Part shown: positions 33,822 through 45,745 of the stretch, piece by piece
Position numbering within the stretch: the stretch's first letter is position 1
How the letters are laid out: every line of letters begins with the position of its first letter
Assembly: GCA_014529385.2 (NCBI GenBank)
Contig: CM043947.1
Span: 128,647,891 to 128,711,890, forward strand
Source of the DNA: Adiantum capillus-veneris
Taxonomy: Eukaryota; Streptophyta; Polypodiopsida; Polypodiales; Pteridaceae
Length of the DNA stretch: 64,000 nt
Direction: 5' to 3'
Made by a program: the position numbers and the translations under genes
The notes under the pieces: generated by a model
What the model was told of the DNA's origin: nothing
Database searches by the model: none
Seen by the model: only the letters and a program-made list of their open reading frames with translations

Positions 33822-34644
33822 ATGGCTAGAACTTCTAAGAAAGAAGAATATTATTCCAAGAGGTTTTATGGCACAAACTTCAGATATGGAAGCAGCACCT
33901 CCGCAGTGTATGCTTGATTCGTTGGTCAATAAGGGCCTTGCAATCACATTGAAAGAGCATAAAGAGAGTGTTTATAATGATGATCAATGGGAGGAGCTTG
34001 ATGCTCACGCTATGACAACCATTTGCCTACACCTTGGTGAGTTCATTTTCTTTAAAACCATGGACAAGGTTATTGCAAAGGAATTATAGGAGTCATTATG
34101 CTCAACTTGGGATGGAAAGAGTGCCTCAAACAAACTTTTTCTCATGAAAAAATTCATGCACTTGAATATGAAAGAAGGTGGCAATGTCAGTTCACACTTG
34201 AATAAGTTTAACAGTGTGTTTACTCGATTGTCATCAAAGGGAATTCATTTCAATGATGAAATGAAAGCCATTTTCTTGATATGTGCTTTTACCGTATCAT
34301 GGGATACATTTAATACTATCATTAGTAACTCCATTCATTTCAATGATGAAATGAAAGCCATTTTCTTAATATGTGCTTTTACCGTATCATGGGATACATT
34401 TAATACTATCATTAGTAACTCCATTCTTAAGGAAAAGGTTTTACTCAATTATGTTACCAGTGCTTTTCTCACAAAAAAGATTCGGTGCCGGTCTTTTGAC
34501 ACTAGTGGACATGGTGATGTGTATATGGCAAGTGGAAGTAGCCAAAGAAACAACCAACGACAGAAAGGTCCTCGGTTTAGTGATGATCGTTCTCAAGATT
34601 TCCAGATGCACATAGCAAGAGTTTGGACACATATTCTTCGTTAG
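33822..34644 (+). pseudogene. gag: Ty1/copia Gag (UBN2-type) with duplicated 30-residue segment
   Basis: Starts MARTSKKEEYYSKRFYGTNF, the usual copia Gag opening. It shifts frame near 33885, then reads WEELDAHAMTTICLHLGEFI, KFMHLNMKEGGNVSSHLNKF and KAIFLICAFTVSWDTF, typical of plant copia capsid. One stop lies at 34087. A 90-bp in-frame tandem duplication (34243-34422) repeats 30 residues. The zinc knuckle is missing; the sequence switches to a minus-strand copia pol fragment near 34640. Confidence 0.85.
34243..34422. repeat. 90-bp in-frame tandem duplication in copia gag
   Basis: 34243-34332 and 34333-34422 differ at one base (ttcttgata versus ttcttaata). Confidence 0.95.
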
Positions 34645-35960
34645 TTTAAAATGAACAGCCAAAGGTGTAGAAACCAATTTTGCGTATTGCATTGAAAACC
34701 TTTCTAGTACCTTCTTGATGTAATCCTCCGAAGATAGCTTTATTGTCGTCTTTTTCCTATCCAAGTATCCTCTTTACAACACCCAAATCTTTCATTGAAA
34801 AATATTTAGACAACTCCTCTTTTAGGTCTTTGATGTGCTACATGTTAGCACTTGCAATCAATCAAGATACAACATTAGGATGATGAACTTCCCATCTCCC
34901 AAATTCTTTCTGTAGATGTAGAGATTTGAGCTGCATCTTGTGAATCCATGATCCAGCATCCATTGATCGAACTTCAAGTACCATTGTCTTGATGCCTACA
35001 TTAAACTATACAAGATCTTCTTTAATCTACTTACCTTTTACTTCATATCCCTTCGGTTGAAGCATGCAAATTTCCTTCTCTAAGTCATCGTGAGAGAATG
35101 TCATATTTACATCTATTTGCTCAAGATTTTAATCGTGAAAAATCACACGGCTTAAAACAATCCTAATTGAGCTCATTTTTATGACATGAGAAAATATTTC
35201 ATTGAAGTCAATACCTTTCTTTTGAGAAAACCCTTTAATCACAAGCCTGGACTTGTATCTTTTCTTCCCACCTTCTTCTTCCTTCAGCTTGTACACCCAT
35301 TTGTTCTGCAATGCCCGCTTACCTTTCAATAACTCAACCAAATCCCATGTTTGGTTGCAATATAATGAGTCTAGCTCCAATCGCATGCTCTTCATCTATT
35401 ATTATTTGGGTTCGTTGATGCATAGATTCTTCGTATGATTCCAGATCTCCACAAATCTAAGACCAAGATATGGTTGAAGAAAGGAACAAACATTTTTGCA
35501 GGTCCACATGCTCTCGTAGATCTTTGAGGAATAGGTTAAGGATCCTCATTTGGTTGATGTTGTTGCACGTTGTCACCATTTGCCTTCCTTGAATCTTCAC
35601 TGGCCTCAAGCTCCATGTACTCTCATCACCTATTTCTTTTGTATGTTTTCTTTCCAATTAATCTTTGTACATATTTTTTTGTTGAAAATTACATCTCTAC
35701 TCCTAAATATTTTATTATCTTGAGGATTCCATAGGCGATACCCAAAGTCACCTTCTCCATAGACAATAAAGAAACACTTTTTGGACTTTGCATCTAACTT
35801 TGCCCTTAGGCTTCTATCTATGTGCATGAAAGCCTCACACCCAAACACTTTGAGAAATGCATGATTCATCTGTCTACCTGTCCATGCCTTTTCTAGAACT
35901 CCCTAGAAGAAATTCAATTGCATGGTCACCATTGCCTCGTTTAGGAGGTAGTTCACAAGG
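34640..35960 (-). pseudogene. pol: Ty1/copia pol fragment (integrase C-terminus and RT)
   Basis: On the minus strand the integrase end appears at 35869-35630 (FLKVFGCEAFMHIDRSLRAK, CFFIVYGEGDFGYRLW, IFRSRDVIFN). RT begins at 35395-35129 (LDSLYCNQTWDLVELLKGKR, ALQNKWVYKLKEEEGG, YKSRLVIKGFSQKKGIDFNE). A late RT part follows near 34764-34660 (KLSSEDYIKKVLERFSMQ, VSTPLAVHFKLT). The segment between, which should hold the YVDD active site, is degenerate. No LTR was found, and both ends are broken against other elements. Confidence 0.85.
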
Positions 35961-36049
35961 GAAAATGGATAACTCTAATTCTTTGTGGTTGCTTTTATTT
36001 TATTTTGCTAAAGCATTAGGTTCATTTTGAAAATCTTTAATGAAAATCA

Positions 36050-36480
36050 TATACACGGAAATAGAGCTCTTTATTGACTTATTGAAATCTTGCGTATGTA
36101 CAATGGGTATGGTGTTACCCATTTGCTTAGCATCTATGTACATATCTTTTTCCTTGAACCTAAAGTAGATTTTTCTTTCAAGGAATTTAACATTGGCAGC
36201 CAGGCAATCAAACCATGGTGCCCCTAGGATTACATCCTCATGCTTGAGAGGAGAGATAAAGAATTAGTCCTCTTTGTCCACATAGTTTTGGACATGGAGC
36301 TTCAATTTCCCGATTAAGGGAGTGGCTGAAGCTTCTTGCACCATGAAAGCACCGTTTGCGGGTAGGACATCTCCCATATCATAGGCTTGTATGCCTAGCT
36401 CAGTGGCCAACTCTGTAGATATGAAATTATGAGTAGAACTAGGGTCAAAGAGAGTAAAAGCATCATGTTCTCTTACCTTT
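36050..36480 (-). pseudogene. Element G protease region
   Basis: The minus frame reads AFTLFDPSSTHNFISTELAT, LGIQAYDMGDV, then ISPLKHEDVILGAPWFDCL. This is a gypsy aspartic protease with DPSST in place of the canonical D(S/T)GA and a terminal ILGAPW block. One in-frame stop lies near 36265. Confidence 0.8.
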
Positions 36481-38054
36481 CCCCAAGCATGGCATGAGGA
36501 GATCCTTTGTGGTGAGTTTCCTCCTCTTGGACTTCAACCAAGGTAGCTCTAGGAGGCTCATGGTGGGTGTTCTTTTGGGGACAAGCGTGGTACGCATGCC
36601 CTTGTTTTCCGCACTTGAAACACCGGTTATCTTTGTGATAACGCTCAAGCTCTTTGGGAGAGAGTTTATTTTTGCCTTTGTAAAATCACTTCTCCCGAGC
36701 TTTATTGGAATTTCCCTTAGGAGACTTTTGGTCATTGTCCTTCCCCATAGGATCATTGGAGCCCTTGTTTTCCGGGGGCTTAGAATTCCTCTTAGCCCCT
36801 GTTTGGAAATGATTCGATAAGCCACCATAGTATGGTGTATTACCGCTGATATGGTGAGTGGCCTTTGGGAGTTGAGATACTCCGCCATTTCTTCGGTTAA
36901 GCCCGCACAAAATTGCTACTTTTGCTCTCCAAAATCCAAATTTTTGAAGATAGCGGATTTGAGTTGTAGGTCCCAAAATTTGTCTACATATTTGTGGATG
37001 GATTCATAGGGAGAGAGCTTTAAGCTTCGCCATTCACTGAGTACTTTGTCTTTGGCATTGGTGGCCAAAAACTGCTTCATAATGTAAGCTCTTAAAGCTT
37101 TCCATGTTCGTGAAGCTTCACCGTTGGCCCGTAGGCTATACCACCATTGTCTGGCAGACTTTTGAAAGTGCATACCTACATGGCATAGCTTAGAGGACTC
37201 CGTGAAGCCCTCGTCTCCGAACACATCAAATTGTTGGATAAAGGCCAAGACTTTGTCTATACCACCAAAGGTGCCATCGTAGGTAAGGAAATAGATGCTC
37301 TTTCCTCCCTCTTTGAACTTCTTCAGCTTGGAAGAACTCTTCCATGCAACATAGGATTTCCTATGGCCTCTTCTTTTTTATGGTTCAAAGGTTTCACCAT
37401 CACTTTCTTTAGAAGATGAAAATTTTGAGGAAGATGGAGAAGAGGGTGACGTCTTTCTCGCCTTTTTCTTGCCTTGATCTTTTTTTTCTTCACCATCACT
37501 TTCATAAGAGGAAGAAGATGGAGAAGAGGGTGTCCTCTTTCTTACCTTTTTCGTCTCTTGATTTTTGTCATCCCTCTTTGGATTATGGTGTGGAGAAGTG
37601 TGCAATGGTCTTCTCCGTTTTGGAGGTGATGGAGAGAATTTAGCCCGTCACCTTTCTGGAGCCATCTCCGCTAAGGTGGCGGGAGACTCACTTCTTTCTC
37701 ATTCCTTCGATGGAGGCTCTTGAGTTCTCCTTTGGGAAGGAGATGCATCATCAAGAAGTAATTCTTGAGCCCTTCGTATGGATTCTCTTCTTCTTCCCAA
37801 ATATAAGAGAGGCCTCTTTTGGAAGTCTTACAAGGAGGCTTCATAGGTGCTCTCTCATCATGGTGGACAGCTTGGAGAATCCCATGAGGACGAAGATGCC
37901 GTTGCACTTCACTTTGGAGGGATGGATTGCCCATGGCTTGTTGAAGCCTAGAAACAAGGTAGTTAAGAAGCATAGGGGCATCATTAGTAGCCTTCTCATT
38001 AGAAAAATCAAAGTTATCAACATTAATTTCACTCTCTTTACTATTGTCAGCCAT
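36481..38054 (-). pseudogene. gag: Element G Gag with CCHC zinc knuckle
   Basis: Starts MADNSKESEINVDNFDFSNE at 38054. A Lys/Ser/Pro-rich segment (37605-37378) precedes the capsid (37300-36900: TYDGTFGGIDKVLAFIQQFD, CHVGMHFQKSARQWWYSLRA, AYIMKQFLATNAKDKVLSEW). The zinc knuckle CFKCGKQGHAYHAC lies near 36600. Several frame changes are needed, so it is broken. Confidence 0.82.
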
Positions 38055-38092
38055 TGTAACAACTTTTAGGTATAAATATTTTAGTGTACTTG

Positions 38093-38105
38093 TGCTTTGA
38101 TACCA
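38093..38105 (-). other. Primer-binding site, initiator tRNA-Met type (element G)
   Basis: The minus strand reads TGGTATCAAAGCA, one change from the common TGGTATCAGAGC, immediately inside the LTR at 38107. Confidence 0.8.
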
Positions 38106-38106
38106 A

Positions 38107-39646
38107 TGTAACATTTAATGACCTAGTAACTTGTGTGTAGTGGAAATTAGCATGAACATAGTGAGCATTTCATTAGAATAGATTCCTAATGAGAATAACA
38201 AGAGTACTTGGGTGGAGAGAGCAACAAAAAGAATAACACCTAGTTAGATAGCATGAACAATTCTTCAAAAGAGAGAGAAATTAAGCTATTGACAACAGTT
38301 GAGGACCGGATTTACATGGAGCCCGTCCCCCCTCCAAAAGGCTTTGTATTATGGTTTCTCCCATCACGAGAGACATTTTACAATACAATTCTTTGTGTTC
38401 CTTCAAGACTTAGCTAGTGCAATGAAGATGGAAACTTCATGCACTAAGCAAAACACTTATCAACCACAACATCAATTCCCTCATGGTCTCAGACCCAAGA
38501 CCTCACACACCTTCGAAGATGGTGAGAGCTAGCGGGGTACGAGAGTAGATTGAGAGGAAGAAGGATTATTCTTACGTGAAAGATGTACATCTCCTCACAT
38601 AATCACTCATATTAGCATATCTTAGCTTAGTAGTTAGCATGGTAGAGGAGATGAGCATGTATTGAAGCTTGGCTCTTGGTTGGATTTGCATCACAAATCC
38701 AAGAGTTGTTGGTGTAGGCCTCCCTTCTCACAAGCTTTGAGTAAGTGATAAGCTTTCCATTAAAGCTTGAGAAGTGAGAGAGAGTCTTCTTACTCCACAC
38801 ATGAGATAGTGTGAGTGTGTAGGTGTTAATGCCTTTGAAAAATCACCCCCTATCTCTCTTGGTCGACCACTCTTGCAAGCATCTCATTGGAACTCCCTAG
38901 GCTTAGCCAATGGCATTTAAGCAGCATAAGTGATACTCTTCTAACATGTGTCCTCCTTTCCCCTTTTGTGAGAGATTTATGTAATTCAATAATTCAACTA
39001 AACTCTCATTGGACCTCTTTGCCTCCTAGCCAATAGGAATCAGGAAAGCCATTGGGCTGTTCAATGCTCATTGGACCCCTTGGGAGATTGTCCAATAGTC
39101 TTCTAGAGAGCTTAATTCTCATTGATTCTTTTATTAAGTGTTTTTAAATTAATTAAAATATATTTACTTAAGCCTAATTCTCATTAGTCCACCTCCAAGG
39201 CCATCCAATAGGATTTGAGTACACCTTGTGGGCATTTGGGCTAGGGAGCTGACATGTGTCCCTCATTCCCTTTGTGTAAAGGGAGCTTGTGTGTGTGTGT
39301 GTGTGATTTTCTCTCTCATCCCCTACTTGCAAGGCTTGCCCCCTCCTACGTAGGGATGGATGAAGACTTTTGGGACACACACAAAGCATCCAATTTCCCT
39401 AATGTTTGTCCTTTGGACACAACCTTTGAATTTTGGAAGTCTTAATGGGTTGAACCTTAGGGTCTTTTAAGCCCATTGTTGCACATTGTTCTTTTGCAGA
39501 TGGCCCACCCTTTGGATCCCTACTGTGGCCGGTCTGCTAACTTAACCAATATTCTAGCTTTTTCTCCCCTGGCACTTCCCCATATTAAATGATCAGTTTA
39601 ACATGAGAAAATCATTTAGGAGAATTAGATATTGATTATTATGACA
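38107..39646 (-). repeat. Element G 5' LTR
   Basis: Starts tgtaacatttaatg after the primer site. The right end tattatgaca at 39646 is chosen by the TG...CA rule and because copia gag is recognisable from 39654. It contains a (TG)n run near 39287-39304. Confidence 0.65.
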
Positions 39647-39653
39647 TTGCCCC

Positions 39654-40001
39654 TCATATTGGCAAGCCAATATGTTCCAAACTTTGTTTGCTAATCAAAG
39701 TGAGGATAGAATCACTTACACACATGACAATGGTGCATAATGCATCTACATTCCTTCTTTTCCAAGCACGTAGAAGAGTAGCATCCGAGGGAATTACAAC
39801 GCTTGGATTTTCCGTATCATTTGTTGCACTCGGCTCTAGGTCTGCACCATTTGGCCCCAACAGTGCATCCAACAATTCATATGAATCCAAAATTGCAGAA
39901 ATTTTGAATTTCCACAATGTGTAGTTGGTGTCGTGAAGGTTTCTTTTGGTGAATGTTGGTGGACAAATGTGAAGCAGAGTAGCACTGAAAGATGCCAACA
40001 T
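39654..40001 (-). pseudogene. gag: Copia element II Gag, N-terminal part
   Basis: Minus frame LASFSATLLHICPP, LHDTNYTLWKFKISAILDSY, LLDALLGPNGADLEP, ATLLRAWKRRNVDALCTIVM resembles copia Gag N-termini (NY-LWK). It is cut at 39654 next to the LTR of G. The primer site lies 60 bp upstream, as expected. Confidence 0.8.
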
Positions 40002-40060
40002 AAAAAAATTTTCAAATTAATACAAGTACTTCTTGTACTTCCTTAGCTACGAGCACCGAG

Positions 40061-40073
40061 TGCTCTGATACCA
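40061..40073 (-). other. Primer-binding site, initiator tRNA-Met type (copia II)
   Basis: The minus strand reads TGGTATCAGAGCA, the canonical initiator tRNA-Met site, next to an LTR starting tgtaaaaaatgtgg. Confidence 0.85.
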
Positions 40074-40729
40074 TGTAAAAAATGTGGAATACAATAAGGA
40101 TCTAGTAGCAAGGAGAGTAGAGAGAGATATGATGCAAAGCAGATTAGTGGAAAATCAAAAACTTTAAATTAGCACACTATTACAAAGTGTTGGCATCATC
40201 CACCCATGCACTCTCAAGGTAGAGCTTAGATGGAGATTTAGACAACTAGAGCAAGTAGGAATACAAGGGACTAACAATCCTTACACAAGGATGTGTTGTG
40301 TGCATCAAGTGGGCACACCATTCTACCGAATTCCTCATGAGAAGGCCTCCTTATATAGATGTAAGGGAGCCTCTAAACGCCCATGTGCAGCTGCCCTTAG
40401 ATAGCCAAGTCCAAGTAGGACTCTCCCATGTGCCCATGTGTAGCCCCTTTTGGGTAGGAAAGTCCTCCTAGAACTCTGCCACTGGCCAAAGACCACGCAC
40501 AACCGGCCCGGCCATTTTTTGATTGTCTTCTAGCCGTCGTCCGACCAAGATATTCCGATGAAAAGTAAATAAAAAGTCTCGGGGGCTTCCACCCTCAAGG
40601 CCCCCAAAGTTGGCCCTAAATTTTCTATGTACGATCCACGATCACAAATAGAGATCTCATTAACATGCAAAGATGGAATCCAGCAAATATATGTGCACCA
40701 TTGGATTCTCTTCATATGGGGGCCCTACA
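40074..40729 (-). repeat. Copia element II 5' LTR
   Basis: 656 bp from tgtaaaaaatg to gggccctaca. A TATATAAG box lies on the minus strand at 40350-40357. It shares blocks (gatgaaaagtaa, cccatgtg) with the copia III LTR, so the two families are related. The right end is inferred from TG...CA and from copia III gag resuming there. Confidence 0.65.
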
Positions 40730-41045
40730 AACTATGCAGTGGTTGGCAAAACTGAGAGAGGTGGGCATTGCAAGTATATCAACAAATGGTATCTCGTAGA
40801 GTCCGTCAAGTGACTTCATCAAGTCCTCCATGGCATTCATGCACGCCAAGCTTATCCAGATTGTTCCTAATGCCAAAGACAATCCATTCTTCATCTGCCA
40901 TTGTTGCGGGCTTCTTTGCAAGACCGCCAATTAGTGGGGGAAAATAGAGGTCCCTCTGGTAGAGATAGTCTTCAATCTGCATCTTCCAATGCTGGTAGTT
41001 TTTACCGTTGAACTTCTTGATCTTGAGCTTCCCTTCCTCCGCCAT
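40730..41045 (-). pseudogene. gag: Copia element III Gag, N-terminal part
   Basis: Starts MAEEGKLKIKKFNGKNYQHW, then KMQIEDYLYQRDLYFPPLIG and TMADEEWIV, a classic copia Gag opening. It shifts frame, then DLMKSLDGLYE. Copia II cuts it at about 40730. It sits directly after an LTR without a visible primer site. Confidence 0.85.
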
Positions 41046-41046
41046 T

Positions 41047-41135
41047 AGTTTTTAGGGAATAAGATGTAGCTAAGTAGATATTTGAGTAGTTTACTTAATG
41101 GGGAGAGATAATTTCTCACACAAGAGAGATTATAA

Positions 41136-41193
<58 letters not shown>

Positions 41194-41836
41194 ACACACG
41201 ATATACATGGCTCAATGTGGGCTACGTCCATGGAAAAGAAGTCACTCAATGGCTTTAATACTTCAAACAGGAAGTAGATTACAAAGGGATTATACCCTTT
41301 TGGATCTCCCACCTTTCTTCACTCTCAACACCTCACACCCACCTTGCTACATCAACTTAACAATGCACCAAAAAGCTTCACCTCCTCAATAAAGACCTAT
41401 TTTTATAGGCCAAAAGGGTTTCCCTCTCTCATGAGAGGCAGCTGTGTGTAGCCGTCCTTGTGTAGACCAGTCCGACTTGGACTCTCCAATGAACCCATGT
41501 GTGGCCGCCCTTGAGTAGACAAATCAAAGTTGAATTCTCCATGTGCCCATGTGTGACCGCCTTTGAGAAGACAAATACGATTTGAAATCTGCCACCACAC
41601 AAAGAAGTCCGCCTACCATCCCACCGGCCATTGACTACCGGCCAGCCGACCGATTGTTTTCCGACTACCTTTTGTCCATAGTCGGTCATAATATTTTGAT
41701 GAAAAGTAATTTTACGACGAAATCCTCAAGTGATTTTCATCATGCACGATGGCTTCTCCTCATAACAGAGGCCTTACATATGTGCGTTTTTAATACAAAA
41801 AATTACAAGCGGTAAATCAGGGTCCATACTTAAGGA
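41047..41836 (-). repeat. Copia element III LTR, shared between upstream pol end and downstream gag
   Basis: Lies between RNase H with a polypurine tract on the right and gag on the left. TATAAAAA is on the minus strand near 41400-41407. A (GA)n microsatellite of about 52 bp (41139-41190) sits near its 3' end. Exact ends are uncertain. Confidence 0.55.
41139..41190. repeat. (GA)n microsatellite
   Basis: About 26 uninterrupted ag dinucleotides. Confidence 0.98.
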
Positions 41837-42199
41837 TCTCCCACTTGGAGACTGATCTCCAAACCAAACCTGTGATTTATTTTCACCTTGGCTTCTTATC
41901 CTTCAATGCCGATTGAAGATGAGAAAAAGATAAACTTCTCCTTCTTGACTACCTTTGTGAACATGTCTATAGGATTTTCACTTGTGTACCTTTCCTAGCT
42001 TCAATTTTCCTTTTTCCAAAAGAGTGCGTATGAAGTGATACCTCACCTCAATGTTTTTTCTCCTTGAGTTAAAGGTTGAGTTCTTTGCAAGATGGATAGC
42101 ACTTTGTCTATCACTATACACGGCACAATTGTCTTGCTTGTACCCCAGCTTTTCTAAGAATCTGTGAAGCAACATGATTTCTTTGCTTGCGTATGTCAT
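41837..42199 (-). pseudogene. Copia III RNase H and polypurine tract
   Basis: Minus frame YASKEIMLLHRFLEKLGYKQ, CAVYSDRQSAIHLAKNSTFN, KNIEVRYHFIRTLLEKGKLK is the end of copia RNase H, with the usual SD-QSA and HIEVRYH-type blocks. The tract AAGTGGGAGA (41837-41846) follows, the standard copia polypurine tract. RT is missing to the right. Confidence 0.85.
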
Positions 42200-42349
42200 T
42201 GTGTTTTAATACACAATGATTAAAATGGATAAATCAGGCTCCACACTTCACACCTTCATATTAAATGTGTTTCCCCCAAAATTGCTATCCTCTCCTCTTC
42301 TTCTTCCCCCCTTCTTGCAAGCACACGCACGGGCGATCCACCCCACAAC

Positions 42350-42365
42350 TGGTATCAAAGCCAGC
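42350..42365 (+). other. Possible primer-binding site, plus orientation
   Basis: tggtatcaaagccagc matches initiator tRNA-Met sites. LTR-like sequence would lie to the left (ending near ccaccccaca). No gag was recognised downstream, so it is an orphan remnant. Confidence 0.4.
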
Positions 42366-43039
42366 TTCTCACTCTCGAGTCAAAAATGTGTAGTCCCTCC
42401 TCTTGAAGAGCTTGGCTTGGAAGGAATCTTGCAAGGATTGGGATATCTGTATTGAATCAAGACTGCAATCCATGGTGAGATCAAAAGGCAAATCGGGTAG
42501 CATGGTGAATCCTGGTAGAGCATGTTGTGTAGGTCTATAGGGTTGAGCAGTACGAATCAGCACCAAATAAGCTTTGCTACAAGCGGGAAAATTTTTCCAC
42601 AGTAAGTGGGGAACAACATTGAGCACCTTTTGAAGCAAGTCGAGTAGCAAACTTAGGATCTGCAACTAAATTGAAAGAAATTGAGGGGCATTCAATGAGT
42701 GAAGAGTGCAACACTGGGCAATCCAATACAAAGCCCAAATCAAACTGGGCTTGTAGTAGAAGAGCTATAATTGAGCATCAAGGAAAGCTTGCAAGGAAAA
42801 ATCAAGCAAACAAGGAAAAATTTGCAGCTCGAATTTGGGTACGAGAGCAATCATGAGTAGTCATGGGTAAACTTAGCTAGTTAGCATTTAAAGTCTACAA
42901 AATCTCAAGATTGCAACTCTTTCAAAGCTCAAGTGTCAATTAACCCTTATGTCGTATTATTCTACATGTTTTTGAGTGAAGCCCCCGAATTCTTTAGTAT
43001 ACCAAAAGAATAAGGTATGTACACATAGTGGCCAATTAG

Positions 43040-44750
43040 ACATCAAACGTCTGGGCAAAGGTACCATGCCTTAACCCCAACAACATTTACCCTTGGACTT
43101 CATGAAATTGCATCAGCCACTTGGTTGTGCTTACTAGCTATGTGAGCAATATGAAAATTAAACTATGAGAGATTATTTTCCCACCTCATTTGCTTATCAC
43201 TTAATTTAGTTTGTGTTAACAAGTATTTCAGACTTTGATGATATGTGCACAAATTAAATGGAGTGCCTAGGCGATAATGCTTCCGAACATCTAGGACATG
43301 TAAGATAGCTAAAAGCTCTTTTTCATATATTCCTAGATTCAATCTCCTACTTACGTATGCTATGGCATGCCCTTCTTGAAGCAAAACAACTCCAAGGCTT
43401 TTCCACAAGCATTAGAGTGGACCTCAAAAGGTTTTGAAAGTTCTGATACTTTGGGGGTTCTCTCAAAAATATGTAGAATATCACGCGAGTTCAATAGAAA
43501 GGGGTTAATGTCTCTCATGAACCTACACAAAACATACATTAAAAAAGGGTGTTTTAAATTGAAAAAGTGAAATTTTTGGTACATAAGGGGTCTTTTTATT
43601 GAGAAAAGTTGTACATATACCTAAAAAAGTGTAGAACAAGGGGTTTTATAAATACCTTTTGAATGCACGTGCTATACAAGATCTCTATATAGTGAACACC
43701 CCGAGGTCTAATAATATTAGCATAGGTGGAGAGATAAACTTTGCCTTTAAATTTTCAAAAATTTTGCTCTCTTTTGTAGTCCATACAAATTTAACATTCT
43801 GTTTAGTCAAACCATATAATGGGACTGCTATGAATGAGAATTTTTCTATGAAGCATCTATAGTATGCACACATTCATATAAACCTTCTTAATTCATGTAG
43901 ACTCATTTGTATAGGCCACTCGTTTATTACCTCCAACTTTGCAAGGTCCATTTGGATCACTGCTTGAGAGATAATATGATCTAAATACTGAATCTCTTTT
44001 AAGAAGAATTTACTTTTCTTTTGATTGATGTAAAGCTTATTGTCTCTCAAAACTTGAAATATTACCTAAAGATGTTGCCTATGTTCCTCAATAGTCTTTG
44101 AGTAGATGATAATGTCATTGAAGAACACTCTCGTGAAGCTTTATGAGCTTTTCCATGATTTGATTAAAGGTAGCGATGCATTGGTAAGTCCAAAAAGGAA
44201 TACCAAGAATTCATATAGGCCAAAAGTTGTTTGAAAGGCCATCTTATGAATATCTTCATTAACAATCCTTATCTCTGATGACAACCACCTTTGAGATCTA
44301 TTCTACTAAAGTAGGTAGACCCTTATAGTTTATTGAATAGGTCTTCTATCCTAGGAAAACATGAAATCTATTTTTTATGATTGTCCGATTAAGCGTCCGC
44401 CGCTAATAGTCCACACATATTCTATAAGTACCATCTTTCTTTTCTACTAATAAAACGAGTGAATAAAATGGGTATCTGATTAAGCACCCAATAGTCCACA
44501 CATATTCTATAAGTACCATCTTTATTTTCTACTAATAGAGTGAGTGAACAAATTGGAGATGAGCTAAGCCCTAACCATCCCCTTTTCCATGAGCTCGTTC
44601 ACTTGCCGCATAATCTCCTCTTGTTGAGCCGGTGAGACTAGATAAGGAGGCTTATCAGGCGGTGAACTACTAGGTAGAAGTTCTATGAAATGATCATCTT
44701 GTCCCATTTTGCAAGGTATCTCCTTAGATATGTGATCCGTAAACACATCG
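43040..44750 (-). pseudogene. pol: Element E RT and RNase H
   Basis: The RT N-terminus is at 44746-44564 (ELLPSSSPPDKPPYLVSPAQ, QVNELMEKGMVRA). The core is broken (KKDGTYRICVDY near 44460). The thumb is at 43873-43685 (YYRCFIEKFSFIA, PLYGLTKQNVKFVW). RNase H is at 43460-43050 (LSKPFEVHSNACGKAL, QEGHAIAYVSRRLNL, KELLAILHVLDVRKHY, KHNQVADAIS). An 85-bp tandem duplication (44405-44574) repeats the region of the ICVDY block. Confidence 0.85.
44405..44574. repeat. 85-bp tandem duplication in element E RT
   Basis: aatagtccacacatattcta begins at 44405 and again at 44490. The copies diverge slightly (tcttttctactaataaaacg versus tattttctactaatagagtg). Confidence 0.85.
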
Positions 44751-44929
44751 AAATTAATTTAGAAAACTAGAAAATTCTAACAACTCTTTAGTTTCATTTT
44801 TAACTTCATTACGAACACATGCATCTTTCTTAGACTCTTTGATAAAAACTATATAATAGGAAAAAGAGATTTTCATTACGATGTCTAAATTTTAATTATG
44901 TACAAGAGGTATAGTGTTTCCCACACTAT

Positions 44930-45608
44930 TAACATCAGGCACAACATCGTGCCTCAATAGGAGAAGAAAACTTTTCTCTTAGGAAACTTCATAGTGGTAG
45001 CCATGTGATCAAACCATGGTGCCCTTAGGATAACATCTCCATATTTGAGTGGTGAGGTGGAGAAGTCTTCTTTATCAACATAGCTTTTCACATGGAGCCT
45101 GAACTTTCCAATGAACGGAGTGACTGAGACCTCTTGCCCTTTCAAATCTCCATATCCTTATACCACATCTCCCATCTCAAAGCCATGAACTCCTAGCTTG
45201 GTAGCTAGCTCAATAGAAATGAAGTTGTGAGTAGAGTCAGGGTTAAAAAATATGAAAGCATCATGCTCTCTTACGTTTCCCCAAGTATAAGACAGTGGTG
45301 TTCCTTTGTAATGGCCTTCCTCTTTCAGGCCTTCCACTAGGGTGGCTCTAAGAGGATCATTACATTTGCTTCTCTTAGTATATACCCGAAAACATGACCT
45401 TGCTCTCCACACTTGAAACACTTGGCGATAACCTTCAACTTCGTTAGGAGAAATTTTATTCTTACCTTTGTAGACCTTTTCTTTCTCCTTTCCTCTGTTG
45501 TTGTGGTTTTTTGTTAGCCTTGGCAGAATTCTATATTGCATTTTTCTTCTCCTATCGCTCGCTGGGTTTATTTCTTGGCTTCTGTTGTCTTTGAACCTTT
45601 CTTGGTCC
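44930..45608 (-). pseudogene. Element E protease and Gag C-terminal part
   Basis: Gag tail with a damaged zinc-knuckle segment (QVFQVWRARSCF), then AFIFFNPDSTHNFISIELAT, LGVHGFEMGDVV, YVDKEDFSTSPLKYGDVILR and APWFDHM. Same family as the G protease; DPSST in G is NPDST here. Confidence 0.82.
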
Positions 45609-45745
45609 TATTACCATATACATGTGGTAGTGTTGTGTGTGAACACACTTAGAACCGTAGAGGCATTTTTTACCTCACTAGGAGGTTTTTTTCCCCGTGC
45701 ATTGTATATACGCCCATCACTCTAGGGCTAGCTTATCCTTTTATT
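45609..45745 (+). repeat. Copia D 5' LTR, truncated
   Basis: Matches 49300-49437 (ttaccatatacatgtggta, ctaggaggttttt, gtgcattgtatatacgcc). It then joins gag directly, with no primer site. Confidence 0.85.

Larger units (their letters stand above)
35990..39646 (-). mobile_element. Gypsy element G, 5' half (LTR, PBS, gag, protease)
   Basis: LTR 38107-39646, initiator-Met-type primer site 38093-38105, gag from 38054 and protease to about 36050 follow in order on the minus strand. Pol after the protease is missing; copia sequence takes over near 35960. Protein similarity to element E (43-49.8 kb) shows they are the same family. Confidence 0.8.

Noticed and set aside
42369-42665. 98-codon minus-strand ORF
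   Set aside because: No motif seen; it lies among truncated element ends and opposite to a PBS-like site.
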